Shown: positions 43,911 through 56,400 of the stretch, piece after piece
Position numbering within the stretch: position 1 is the first letter of the stretch
Layout of the letters: each line of letters begins with the position of its first letter
Assembly (NCBI GenBank): GCA_037157565.1
Contig: JAZHRO010000073.1
Span: forward strand, 94,280,001 to 94,344,000
Direction: 5' to 3'
Source of the DNA: Thalassia testudinum
Taxonomy: Eukaryota > Streptophyta > Magnoliopsida > Alismatales > Hydrocharitaceae
Length of the DNA: 64,000 nucleotides
Notes under the pieces: model-generated
The model's input: only the letters and a program-made list of their open reading frames with translations
The model's database searches: none
Told to the model about the DNA's origin: nothing
Program-made: the position numbers and the translations under genes

Positions 43911-45578
43911 GATCGAATTCTTGAAGTAGAAGAATCCATCAAATGAGCCAGGGTTTAGTATCATTTTTGGCCAAGAGATATCTCAAGGTCGAGAGGTCGG
44001 TGAAAATTATGAAGTGAGACCCTAAGAGATAAGCTTTGAATTTTTCTAATGCAAATACTACAGCTAGCAATTCCTTCGCAGAAATAGTGTAATTCCTCTG
44101 GGTCTCATCTAGAGTTTTGCTAGTGTAGTAGATGACAGAGGGTTTTCTGCCGATCTTTTGATCTAAAACAGCCCTGACCGCATAATCAGAAGCGTTGGTC
44201 ATGATCTCAAATGGGGCTATCCAGACCAGTGGTTGAAACAATGGAGCACAACTGACTGTTGTTTTAAGAAAATTGAATGCCTTGCGGCACGATTCATCAA
44301 ATTCAAATGGTGTATCTTTGGCGAGAAGGTTGCTCAGAGGCCGAGCAACCTTGGAGAAATCCTTGATGAACCTTGGATAGAATACCACATGACTAAGAAA
44401 TGATTGAATTTGTTTAACAGATGTTGGAGGAGGAAGTTTGGAAATAGAATCGACCTTAGCTTTGTAGACCTCAATTCCCTGTTCAGAGATTAGATGACCC
44501 AAGACGATACCATCTTGTGTCATGATATGACTCTTTTTCGAGCTAAGGACCAATCTTGTTTTGATACATCTTTAAGGATCAATTCAAGATTAGCCGGGCA
44601 ATAATCAAACGATTCTCCAAAAATAGAGAAATCATCCATTATGACTTCCATAAACTCTCCCACTATGTCAAAGAATATGGCTAGCATACAGCTTTGAAAA
44701 GTCGTAGGTGCATTGCATAAGCCGAATGGCATTCTACAAGAATTAAAGGTTCTGTAGGGACAGCTGAAAGTCATTTTTTCTTGATCCTCGGGATGGATAG
44801 GGACTTGATTGTATCCTGAGTAACCGTCTAGGAAATAGAAGTACTTTTGCCTGACTAGTCTTTCAAGAATTTGATCGATGAAGGGTAAAGGGAAATGAAC
44901 CTTTTTCCTAGCTGTGTTCAGCTTCTTGTAATTGATACAGACCCTCCAAGCAGAAGCTGAACAAGTTGTAATAGATTCTCCTTTCTCGTTAGTCACAATG
45001 GTAATCTCGACTTTCTTGGAAACAATTTGCACAAGGCTTACCCATGGACTATCCGAGATTGGATAGATGATTCCTGCAATGAGCCACTTAGTTATTTCTT
45101 TCTTGACCACTTCTCGCATATTAGGGTTTAGTCTCCTCTGCATCTGGCGAGAAGGGATGGATCCATCTTCCATAAAAATTCTATGATTGCAGTAAGATGG
45201 TTCAATCCCCCTAAGGTCATGGATGGTCTAACCATTTGCCTCTTTATGTTCTTGTAGGACCTTGATCAGTTTCATCTCCTGCTCCTTAGTCAATCTAGCA
45301 CTGATAATCACAGGGAGCATCTTTTTAGGTCCTAAACATTGATATTTCAAACTCTCTAGCAATGGTTTCAGTTTGAGTTGGGGCGGTTCTAAGATGGAAG
45401 GTAAGGAGGATGCTGATGAAGATTTAGCAGGACGATCGAGAGGAAGAGGTTGAAAATGAACAAAATCAACAACCTCTTTAGAATGTGGCAGGTTTGCCAC
45501 GGAAGGTTGCGGGTTGGGTACATCGATGCCAGAGGAACCCTCAACAGCAGATACAGCCATACATGTCTCAATATTCAA
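43911..45578 (-). pseudogene. R8 reverse transcriptase and RNase H, broken
   Basis: Two long open stretches (45173-44520 and 44553-43939) joined by one frameshift near 44540 carry MQRRLNPNMREVVKKEI, VCINYKKLNT, HFPLPFIDQILERL, MPFGLCNAP, the catalytic IMDDFSIF, and RNase H with MTNASDYAVRAVL (first Asp is Asn), AKELLAVVFALEKF and FTDLSTLRYL. Better preserved than R7 in RT, but RNase H has lost an active-site Asp. Confidence 0.92.
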
Positions 45579-46080
45579 ATTATCTTCCTCGAGTTCCTCT
45601 ATAAATCCATAATCCTCAAATTTATTAATCGCCTTGAAAATATCAAATTTCAGTTTTTGATCCTCAAAGGCGATTTACATGCTACCTCTCTCACAGTTGA
45701 TATTGGCCTTAGCAGTAGCCAGGAACGGATGCCCCAGAATGATGGGCATGTTCCTCAAATTCTCAGGTACATCCATGTCAAGGACAAGGAAATCTAAAGG
45801 AAAATAGAAGTCCTTAACCTTGACAATAACATCCTTGATAACACCTCTCGAATTTGTGACCAAACGGTCCACTAACGTAGCGTTACTGAGGTCTACCGAA
45901 ATTCACCTAATTCGAACTTCTCGTAAAGAGAAGTCAAAATTAGGTTAATGGATGAACCTCGATCCAAGAGTGCCTGGTAAAAATGTAATCTCCGATAACA
46001 CATGAAATCAAAGGGGCACCTGGATCTCTCTTTATCAAGGGAAGGTGATGTAGGATAACAGAACTAGCCTACTTAGAGAG
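45579..46080 (-). pseudogene. R8 aspartic protease, active site altered
   Basis: Active-site loop reads LLDRGSSIN (about 45975-45950) in place of LLDLGASIN, and the second loop PIILGHPFLATAK (about 45735). Frame breaks around 45675 and 45875-45960. Confidence 0.84.
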
Positions 46081-47493
46081 TATCACCTTCCTCAGAATCG
46101 ATTCCCTCGGCTTATGCTTTTGGGCGCATAAATCCTTTAAGAATCTAGCATAAGCTGGAAAATGTTTAACAGCATCGAGGAGAGGGAAATTGATTTCAAC
46201 ATTCTTGGATATATTCAAGAGCTCCTCGTTACTATTAATAGGCTTCTTCATCCTAGGTTTAATCAAGGCCTCAAGAAAAGGAAAATGAGTCAGATCTTCG
46301 GAATCAGGTTCGTGAGCCTTGATTTCTTCTTTAGAATTCTCCTTTCTTTCCTCAGGCTCACCAGGATTTTCTTGACTAGAGCAGGGTAGGTGTGGGTCCT
46401 AGGTTTGCGTTCCACTCCTCAAAGTAATGGAGTTGGCAGATGCGTATGGGTTGGGTCATGGGGAGGGTTAAGAAAGATCGGAAGGGCTTGATTAGTCAAA
46501 TACCCAAGATTTGAAGAGGAAGGACCCTACTCAACCACATGAGCATGTGCGTGTGGGTCCCTCTGATTCCCATACCCTTGGGCTTGATTGCTCGGATTCT
46601 GTATGTTGCGCGGGTTGGGTACGAGTTGAGATGGCAAAGATCTGGGCTGATGGGTGTCAGTAGTGAGCCTGGTTTGCAAGTTGTCCAATGAGGTTTTGAT
46701 TTGTTGCATGAGCTAGAGCATAGATCCTTGCATCTCTACCATCTGACAGTTCAAATCAGCCTACCCTACGGGTTGACGGCCATTCCAAGCTGGCTGATTG
46801 ACCTAATTTGGGGGTAGCTGTGTATAAACATGACCCTGACACATTGGTCTCTGCAGAGCATAGTTGCTAGGTTGGAATTGGGTTTGTTGCCGCAGGTTTT
46901 TCTAGGAGAAGTTAGGGTGGTTCCTTCAACCCAGATTATAAGCATTGGAATATGGGTTGGACCTAACGTTCTCCTGTACAGCATAGACATCTTCATAGGG
47001 TGAGGATGGAGACAAAGAAGGGCAAGGATCAGAGAAATTGGGATTAAAGGCCCCTGTTTGGAACCCATGGGGTTTCGAGTAATGCTGGCTCATAGGTTGA
47101 GTCGCATCGAGTTGATTCACGAACTTTTGTCTAGAAGGAGCTCATGAAGATTGGAATCCCGAATTCTGGGATTGAGTGGATCGAGAATTGTTCACAGAGT
47201 TTCCAGCCATCCACTCCATCCTTTTGGTAACCAGGCCCACATTATCTAATTTATTACAAATCAGCTCCATATCGAATGAATGAGAGTCATGGACCTCATT
47301 AACATTCGATCTGAGTTGTTCGGACCTGTTAAACATATCCATGGAGGCATGATTGATTGAATTTTCACTCATTTCCTCAAACATATCATGTGCACTATCT
47401 GCATCTTTGTTGAGGAAATTGCCTCCGAAAGATGCATCCACGTGATTTCTGAGTTGCTCAGTCAACCCATGGTAAAAGATCTGCATGAGTTGC
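46081..47493 (-). pseudogene. R8 Gag, C-terminal two thirds
   Basis: Enters at the R11 junction with IFYHGLTEQLRNH and FGGNFLNKDADS (end of the capsid-type region), then SNPYSNAYNLG-RNHPNFS, the helical MVEMQGSML region, RNIQNPSNQAQGYGNQRDP, and NSITLRSGTQT (about 46435-46405). Uninterrupted where R7 carries R9. Several stops. Confidence 0.87.
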
Positions 47494-48910
47494 TGATATA
47501 GACACATCTATTTAGGTTAAAATGCCTAACCATTCATGTTCCTAGGCTTAGATTTGCATTTCATGTTATAAATATTGCATAGCATGCATCATTCTGCACT
47601 TAGAGTAGTTGTATATAATTTAGGTTAATTGTGTCATTTTTGTGGTCAGGAGAGAAGGATATTTATTTCGGAGCCTTAGATTGATGATCCAAACGTACGG
47701 ATCTGATCAAGAGGATGATTGGAGTCCCGTAGCACCATATGCAATCCAAGGAAGATCAATGGTTGAGGGACTAGGTGATGCAATCTCGAGTGCCATATGA
47801 CAAATCCGACTGTACGGATGGATCTGACCGACGATCGCAGCCCAACAGCGTGAAAATCTACTCAATCCGACCTCTGTAGCATCCCCTACAAAGGAATGAA
47901 GATGGACGGCCTAGGTCGCAACACGTGGTGCAACCCAGGCTACCCATGCGCATGCATGCGTCGCCGCACACGCATAGCAGCGCAGGTGCATGCACGCGTG
48001 TGCACAGTAGCAGTGCAAGCACAAGGGCGTTGCAGTAGTAGCAGTAGCGGTGGCGCGTATCGCGCGTGCGAGCACGACAAGGGCGCGTGCAGTGCATGCC
48101 AGCGGTGCGGCAGCAGGGGCACGTGAGTGGGATCTTCAGCGATGTTTCTGACCATCACTAAATGTCCTATATGCGAATTTGATTCTTTCCTCCACTATAA
48201 AAGGACCCCTACCCCTCCCTTTTTTCTTTATCTCTTCCTTTCTTCCTCTTACCACCTCCAAGGCTCTAGAGAGAGCTTGTCCCAAGCCCGGGATGCTCCT
48301 TTAGAGTAGAAAACCAAATATTTTCCCTCTTCTCATCACCCTTCATGGAGCATCCCGTGGCCATCTTCTCACCTCCCTTCAGGAAGAAGATTCTTGCCGC
48401 GACACCGTCCTGTCCCATCCTCCGTCCTCCGGCTCCATTCCTGTTTGTCCCATTCCTCACCACCTTCCTCCAAGCAACATCAAAGCGAGTCATCCTCCAA
48501 ATGACCATCGAGGGGGATTCTCTCACCTCTTCTATCTTTTCCACTTTCGTAGTGTAGTTTTTCCACTTTCGTAGTTGTAACAAACATTTATTCATAAATA
48601 GATGATTGTTCTTCTCTCTCTCTCTTTCCTTTATATTTTGCAAGTAGATTACTAGAATTCATCAACCTGATCTCTTGCCCTATTAAAATACCAAAAAGAA
48701 TTATACAAGATAAAAAATGACAACAAAAAGAAATAAAGTGAAATGCGGATTTCATAAAACCAAATGTTCGCCTCGCCATGTTCGACCCGGGACTTACATT
48801 TTGAGTTTTGGTTATAAATTTTATCTGATCGATGGATTTTCTCGAGAATCAAACTACGACGACTGGTTTCAAAATCCGAATCCTTTCCGCATGCGAATCC
48901 GACGTCATCA
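47494..48910 (+). repeat. R11 5' LTR, 1417 bp
   Basis: Starts TGATATAGACACATC, ends GACGTCATCA. U3 resembles the R7 LTR (GATGATCCAAACGTACGGAT and AATCCAAGGAAGATCAATGG have counterparts there). TATA at 48195-48204; block TTGTCCCAAGCCCGGGATGC at 48278-48297; U5 motif at 48769-48797. The region 47930-48120 is rich in GCATGC/CGCGTGC words. Confidence 0.87.
48195..48204 (+). promoter_or_regulatory. R11 LTR TATA box
   Basis: CTATAAAAGG in mid-LTR, 80 bases before the CCCGGGATGC block that it shares with R7. Confidence 0.62.
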
Positions 48911-48913
48911 TTT

Positions 48914-48937
48914 TGGCACGGTTGCCGGGGAGGCAAT
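48914..48937 (+). other. R11 primer-binding site with hairpin
   Basis: TGGCACGGTTGCCGGGGA (48914-48931), two mismatches from tRNA-Asp. GTTGCC pairs with GGCAAT (one G-U) around GGGGA. Confidence 0.88.
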
Positions 48938-50165
48938 GCCCTTTGGTTTTTTCGCATTTTCCTGCAATACTTACATATTTTCTAACCTATCTTTCTTCTT
49001 CAATTTATTGTCTTATAGGAACCCAGTCGAGGAGCTGAAGATGGTAGATTGGAGTAAAGTGCAGGTAGAGATATTTGTAAGTTTGCCCCCACCACCCCTA
49101 GCCTAGATTTCATTTCACCACACTAATAACTCAAACCCAAATCAACTTAAGTGCTTTTTATAAACCCTAGGATAGATTTGATTGTTTGATTGTCACTTCG
49201 CCTCACCTCACCCACCAGCATATATTAAAAAAATATATATATACTTCTCTTGTGGCATTTAACTGAAAGCTACATACTAAACACCCACGACTTCTAATCC
49301 TAAGGCACACAATCACATATATTCTATCACTTAACTGGAATCTGACCCGTGGATCCGGTGCACCTTAACACAACACACAAATAAGTGAGTAGACAATTTG
49401 TATAGGTTAAACATCTTGTGTGCCTTAATCAAGTGGTGAAATAAGCCAATTGATTGAACTGTTTGGGCCGCGCCACTTAAGATAAAAGTGATTCATCTGT
49501 AGCTTGCCACTTAGGGTTGATTTTTAGGGCTGAACCAGGCACTCCACATTTTTTCTAATTTCAAAAGGAATACATCATCACCAGTGCTTGTAAAACCTGG
49601 AGTGTTCTACGGAACCCTGATTGAACCAACCTAAGGATTAAACCCTAAAAGCTACTAAACAAGGTTAAACCCTAAAAGACACATCATCAAATAACCTTGT
49701 TTGCAAACCCCGGTTGTGCATGCACACACATTTGAATTGATCATTAAGGGCACAACCCATTTAAAGGGCCCATCACATTTTAAGAGCACGATCATCCCAA
49801 GCCTAATTAAAATTAAGTAAATGTTGGCCTTAAGGATTGATTCGCTCTTCGAGTCTCAGATTGAGATTTTTTTCGTTTAATCTACTTCTACTGGTCCATC
49901 TGATGTCTAGCTAGGGGAGTAGCATCAAACGACCGCGGCTGGGGGGTACACTAGGAACTGGAGGTGCAAAACAAAGGAAGGACCTTCTCCCCAGCCCCTC
50001 CCTCTAACTGGTTGGATTGACTGGATAGAAGTAGACCAAATTGTTTATAATCTCAAGATGGGTCCTGGGAGTCTGTAGGTCTTTAGGCTAACCCACCTAA
50101 GGATAGGGTTGATTGCTTGTATTGTAGGGTTCCTTTCTTTCTTCTGATTTCCCCTCCTATTCTAC
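48938..50165 (+). other. R11 leader
   Basis: No credible ORF. 49640-50120 is homologous to the R7 leader in the other orientation. ATATAT run at 49227-49242. Confidence 0.7.
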
Positions 50166-50209
50166 CATGTATCATTCCACTTCCTACACTCATTTCCCAT
50201 CCTACCCTC
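50166..50209 (+). pseudogene. R11 Tyr-rich ORF, start (continues at 61381)
   Basis: ATG at 50166 opens MYHSTSYTHFPSYP, interrupted exactly at the R12 target site CCCTC. Position right after the leader corresponds to gag. See the second part for the rest. Confidence 0.55.
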
Positions 50210-50473
50210 TGTAGGATCTAAAATATAGGATATGGCTATGCGCACAAACACTCAAGCACAATATTAGTAATAACAAGAAAGATTTTCACAATCAATTCAA
50301 ACCACAAAGGACACAAAATGTATAGTGGTTCCCCTCTCTTGGGTATTCCACTACTTAAGCCTCCCAGCTTAAGGTTTTTAACCTAATTCCCTCAACCCTG
50401 AGAGAATCAATTTACTAACCGACGTAATTAACGGGTTACTGATGAGAAGCTCATCATGGTCTCTAATTATCCT

Positions 50474-52695
50474 TGACGGGATCCGTTCTCGCGCATTTGA
50501 AAGTCATCGGAATCGTAGTATAGTCATGCAAAAACGCTCATCAAAAATAAGTTTGTAAAAATAATGAGATTTTGAGTCCCGGTCGTTCGTCTCGGAGGCG
50601 TTTGTTTAGTTCTGAAATCGATCTTTATCGCTCTACATTATTTAGAATTACACATCGGTTTATGATTATTACGTATTGAAGTACGACATGCTTAGTTGCA
50701 AGTATATCAGGAATTAAAAGCAGGCAACATTAATCACACAAAAGATATTGCAATGAGCTCATGGTGATTCTCAACACATAGACATATATATATAGAAAAT
50801 ATATTTTTCATTCATTCATTCAGAAGATGTTTGCAACATAGATGTAGAGGAAAGCCTATACATGAAATGCTTAAAAATATAAATCTAGCTATCAAAAAAT
50901 GATTGCATACAAGAATCTACAGGGGGATTTTGCATGCATCATTAGGGGAGAATAAGGACTACACAATTAAGTAGTAATTGAAAGCAGTAAAACTATGAAG
51001 AGCATAAACTACTAATCTAGATCTAGCAGAACAGAAGGGCATTCGGAGGTGGTCTCCGATGGCCTTAGAGTGGTAGAGGAGAATGAGGGGCAGCCAATGG
51101 AGCTTAGGCCGGCCCTTGGAGAGAGGTTGGAGGAGTGATCCAGCATCCTGGCATGGTGTCCTTCATGGTGGTGCTCAGCTCGTGGAGATGGAGTGGAGAT
51201 GGTGGTGGCTAGCCTAAGTGGAGGTGGATGGAGCCAAGCAAGGATGGCCAAAAAGTGGATGGAAGCCAAGGAAGTGAATGGGTGCAAATGGCCACCCCTT
51301 AGGTCTTTTTATAGACCTAAGGGAAGTTCTCTAAAGAATTATGGAATTCTCTAGAGAGGCCTATGGTGGGAGCTCATGGGAGAGTGAGAGAGAGAGGGTG
51401 GATGGTGGTTTTTAGATCCACCAAATGTGGATCTAAAAATTGAATAGCTCTTGGTTGCTAATTTTAGCAACCAAGGCAACAACACATGGTAGAGAGTTCT
51501 AGAGAACTCTAGGCTAGATATTTTAGTGTGGATGGTGTGTGTGGGTCGAAACCTAGGTGGCTAGGTTGATTAGGTTGGGTTCTAGTGGGTTTATGTTAAG
51601 GTAGGTCTCAAATTAGGGTTATAAACCCTAATTCACTAAGGTAAAGTGCAATTAAACTTAATACAGGTTTAATTGGGTGTGTGAAAACTTAATTGAGCAT
51701 AAAACAACTCAATTAAGTCAGGTCTAGGTCAATTGGACTCTCACTAAGTCCAATTGGACAGTGTGTGTTGAGATCAGGGCTCAATTGGACTCAATGAGTC
51801 CAATTGAATGGGCTGATGGAATTGATTAAGATCCAAGTCAATTAGGTTTAGTGAGGACCTAATTAGGTCCTTAGGGAGGTCTATAGGTGATGTACTAGGG
51901 TTAGGGCACCTTAATTTAGGTTCCTATAGGGTTGGAATTGGGTTTAGGGACCTAGAGATCCAAGATCAAGGCATGAATCTCAAAATAGGAACTGGAGAGC
52001 AGTATCAGACATCTAATAATAGTGTCAGACATCTTATTCTCAAAAATCAAAAGTCCAGACTTGTTGTCTGGATGTCCAATCAGAGTCAGGAGGGATTTTG
52101 GGTTCTATTTTGGGTATTCTACAGAAATTAGACGTCTGACAAAGTGTCTGGACGTCCAATAACACTGTAGAAGTGGGTTTGAGGTGTGCGGGAGATGGCT
52201 AAGGGTCCTGGATGTCCAATAACTCATTTGGACATCCAGATAAGGGTTGAAACTAGGGTTTTAGGGTTTAGTAGGGTATTGTGACCTAATCTAAGGGTGG
52301 CTAAGGCTTGGGGAAGTTTCTAGGCTATCCTAGGGCTAGGATGGACCTAAGCTCTTCACATTTTATTACTTTATTTCTACTTAATAGAATAGCAACCTTT
52401 AATCCCCTTACATTATTGTTCCTATATCTAAACTAAGCCTTCTACTCCAGCTCTGCTGCAACTCCCCTTATTCCTGATCCAGCTTTAGATCCTGCTTCAG
52501 ATCCAGCTCCTGATTAGGTTATTGCCTGCAATTGACATAATGCACTTAATCAACACATTATAACATTATTTTATGCATAGCTAAGGTAAAGCAGTAAAGA
52601 TGCAGATAATGCTTATGCATGCATGAATTTTCCTAACTTATGCTAAGTTCTAGCCTAATCTAGGTCAATTAAGACCTATGATTGCTGCGTAATCA
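50474..52695 (-). repeat. R14: solo LTR of the R1 family, ~2.22 kb
   Basis: Minus strand starts TGATTACGCAGCAATCA, close to the R1 start, and ends GGATCCCGTCA. U5 motif at 50574-50600. GACGTCTG/GGATGTCCA motifs at 52005-52240 as in R1. Flanks ATCCT and ACCCC are not a clean duplication, so edges are approximate. Confidence 0.82.
51305..51314 (-). promoter_or_regulatory. R14 TATA box
   Basis: CTATAAAAAG on the minus strand within the inverted repeat CTTAGGTCTATAAAAAGACC. Confidence 0.58.
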
Positions 52696-53438
52696 ACCCC
52701 TAATTAACTACTCTTCCTAGTTAATTAGCTAGGAATATGTAAATATATGGGTTAATTATTAAATAAGGGATAAAATATTAAAGGACCTTAAAATAAGTTA
52801 AAAATGCTATATTATTATCCAATTAATATTATTAATAATTTAATTAATAAATGGACTCGAAATATCATCAATAATTTATCTAATTAATGTGTTAACTAAC
52901 TTGACTATAATTTATACCTAAGTATGTATTGACTTAAGTAACCTTACTTAAGTAAATAAATTAAGCTAAAAAGGTCAAAAATGTAAATCCAAGGTTTAAA
53001 TATAATAATTGTCTTATTTATAATCATATATAAAAAGTTGAAAAAGATTTAAATTAAAATAAACCTTGAAAACCTTAGTTTACATTTTAGTCCTTAAGTT
53101 TTATTTCAATAAAGTCCTTATTCTTCACCTAGGTCCTTAGTTTTCATTACAGGTAAGTCCCTGAAAACTTCTTCATCTTTCCTTCTTCAACCTCTTCGAC
53201 GGCTGTCGACAGGAGGTGCGCACACCCATCGATCACCGCAAATCCGACATCCTCCCTTCCCTTCAAAGCTCCTGGAGCTTGTGCTCACCATTCTCTTTTC
53301 ATCCATCGGTCTGGATGAAGCTGTAATCCTATTTTAGACTTGAAGTTAACCTTACCGGTCTCGAAGAAGATGCCACTAGTTACTTCATTCCTAGACCTTC
53401 CTCCGTCCAGATACATCCTCCTCCTCAGCCGCTGCAAC
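52696..53438 (+). other. R13 U3, AT-rich
   Basis: Very AT-rich with TTAATTAA-type words and no ORF. CAGGTAAGT at 53150-53158 is a perfect splice-donor consensus. Confidence 0.6.
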
Positions 53439-53448
53439 CTATAAATAC
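53439..53448 (+). promoter_or_regulatory. R13 TATA box
   Basis: CTATAAATAC followed by a pyrimidine-rich stretch, typical of a plant Pol II start region. Confidence 0.62.
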
Positions 53449-56400
53449 CCCTCCACCCCCTCGATTTCAGGCAATTAGCTCCCTTCCCTCTTCTCCTACT
53501 GAGCTAACAGATAGGCTATTCACTCCAAAATCCGGCGACCTTCCTCTGCTTCCTCCGTCTTCCTCCATTCATCTTTGCTTGCTTTGGATCTCTACTGACG
53601 TCCGCTGAGTCTTTTGATGCAATGCCAACGCTGGATTTCCTTTGCTTCACTCTAGCTACACCCACTAGACTTCTTTCCTTGCCCCTCTGATTTCCTCCTT
53701 CATTAAGGACCTTCGACGGAGATCTTCTGCCCCCTTCGTCCAGGTAATAGTAGGATTAGGTTAAGGTTAGAATAGTGTATCTTAGTTAAGTAGATTAGGT
53801 AGTTAGTTAGGTTAAATTTTCAAATTGTATGCCGTCTTCCTTAGCTCTGGTGAGCTCTTTGAGCTCGTCTGAGCCACTCTTTTATCATTTTTTTTGCACC
53901 ATTCACCTTCCTCACTTAATTATGAATTCATAGCACTTCTTTTCCCTCACAATTAACAGGTGATCCGCTTAAGTCGCTCCACCTGCACCGGCAACCTCCA
54001 TTGTCCATGGTGGAGGTCTTTGAGATTAAAACACATGCATTGGGGCCCTCCATCATCTCTTCATAACTTAAGGGCCCCTATCTTCAATTTAATTTGAGTA
54101 ATAATCACCTATATAACAAACGCCTAAATTCCATACACTCTCCTGAGCTCGCTGTCAATGACAGCTCAGGAGGAGTTCTTATAGCTCATTAACCACCTAT
54201 ATTTCATCACCACCTCCTACTGATTTGTTTTCTCCACTCAATTGAGTGAGAGAACATGTCCTGAGTTCGAACAAACTCAGAATATGATCAATGCGAATTC
54301 ATTGCATATCTTCTAGTTTAATTATTAATTGAATGAATTACTGATTTCTTGATGTTCCTTGTGACCTCAGGAGACCTTTTAGATCTCCCTTGTCCTATTT
54401 TGACAACTTTTGCACTTATTTAACCTTTTTCTGGACTCACTGAAGCTCCGACGAGGTTTGGTGAGTCAAAAACACTCTTCAACCTAAGGAACTTCTTGAG
54501 AAGCTCCAGATTGCTTATTTAAGGACTAAGGATTCTATTTTGATAGTTAGTTTGGTGATTGGAAGTCTGGAGCTAGATTTAAACTGTTGTCTTCTCCAAC
54601 TCCGGTGGAGTTGGAGAGGTGTCTCCATTAGGGTTTAGAATGTTTTGAGAGGTTCAGAAGCAAGAGTGAGGATCATAGAATTCATCCTAACCCTCTGATT
54701 TCTTAGAAGATCTTTAGTTTGTTCTGTCGAACAAACCCATCTTAAATCTCAGGCGACAGACCTGAAACCCTAGGTTTCTTGGGTGAAATTCCTTTTTGAT
54801 ACCCTGAACATATTTCTAAGGTCAAACAGAAATGATTTGAAGTGTTTAATTCATCTGATATTGTTCAATATAGAAAGTCAAATCTCAAGGTTCAGTGGTC
54901 AACCATAGGTCTGATCTGTTGATTTAAGATTCAGTTAGAAGAATTGATGAGTTCAATTTATTCCTAGGATGATTTTAAATAGATCAAATTCAATTGGATG
55001 AATTCTGATTAGTTTTGTAGAAGAATTAGATTGTTGTACAGTTTGGGTTATTTTTGAACCCAAACTGACATTAGTGTGTTTTTGATGAATTTCAAATGAA
55101 AAATCTGGATAGATAGATCCTTAACAACCTTTAGAGGTTGTTTGAGTTGATGAAATTGAACTTTAGCTTTCTGTTGGTTTAAACAGAGTGAGAAATGGAG
55201 CTCTGAAGCTCCTTAGCGAAGATCTCGAGCTTCTTTGTTTTCCTGAAGCTCTTTAGAGTCTTTTCTCTTTCTCAGTAGGTGCAAAAACACCTACTAAACT
55301 GTTCAGCACCTTGTATGAGTTCAAAGAACTACCCTACAGGTCCTTAGACCTGAAGAACTACACTGCATGCCAGAATGGCCATGGTGATCCTACCTTTTTG
55401 CCCTTCAAATTGAAGAGCAAGACTTTCCCTGAGTATCAAATTGATACTGTAATCATGAAGAGTATCCTTAGAGCTTTCCAGCGAGCCTTTATTTGCTCGA
55501 TTTGGAGCTCTAATGCAACCGGAGTCTTCAGTTGAGTCTTGGCCTGGAAGGGAACAAGATAGTCCCACATCGGCTAAGGAGGAGCACGTGCATGTGAATA
55601 AAATGAAAAAGTGTATGGCCTTTATCGGTCGTCAGCACTGGGCGCACAATGAGCATATGTGTGTGTGTGGGTGTGTGCGGTGCATGTGCCCAGGTGTGTG
55701 TGCACCTGTGGGCTTGCGAGCATGGGCCCTTGAGCGAGCGTGTGCATGTGGGCCGGGATGCCATGGGCTGGAGAGGCTGGAGACTATGCTGAACCGGAAA
55801 TAAACCAAACCTAATACAAACTAGGCTCGGACCCAATAGGGTCTTGTCCCACCTTGAGAGGGGTGTTGTGTATCCTCGACCAGTCCGAGCTGCCAACCAT
55901 AAAACCAAATTTTTGGTTCAGATCTTGGGTTCAATTTGGTCTGGTTCAGCTCAGTTGTGAAGGAAAAAGAGAAGTGAAGAACTTGTAGGGCTGAATAGAA
56001 TAAGAAAAAAAAGAGAAACAAAAGAAAGGTAAAAAGGAAAAAGAAATGAAAATGATAAGAGGAAAGAAAGAAAGAAGAGATGTTAAAGATGAAGCTTGCT
56101 CGAGACAAAAAGGTAAAGAGAAAGGAAGAGAGAGAGAGAGAGAAGGTAGAATAAGAAAAGAACAAAGGCTGAAGATAGAGAAGGAAGAATGGTGCTGAAG
56201 ACGTAAGACGTCTAATTTCTTGTATTTTACTCTAATTCAATTTCTTTTAAGTATAAATGATGTAAAAATGCATATGTTCATTTGAAATTTCTTCTTTTCT
56301 TGCCTTAATCTCTTAAGAAGAAATTAAAGAAATAAACATGTTTACTTGTTTGTAGTAACAAATCATATGTGTAAATATGTTTTCCTTATGGAATTTTGCA

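Larger units (their letters stand above)
39367..47493 (-). mobile_element. R8: second head-to-tail copy of the R7 family, truncated in gag
   Basis: Internal region colinear with R7 from polypurine tract through integrase, RNase H, RT, protease and part of gag, with solo LTR R10 in the 3' noncoding part. At 47488-47493 homology to R7 stops at the LTR of R11. The missing gag N-terminus, primer site and 5' LTR should lie right of the window. Independent mutations relative to R7 show long separate history. Confidence 0.9.

Noticed and set aside
55311..55908. Small ORFs in R13
   Set aside because: No recognisable domain, not preceded by a promoter of their own, inside an LTR.
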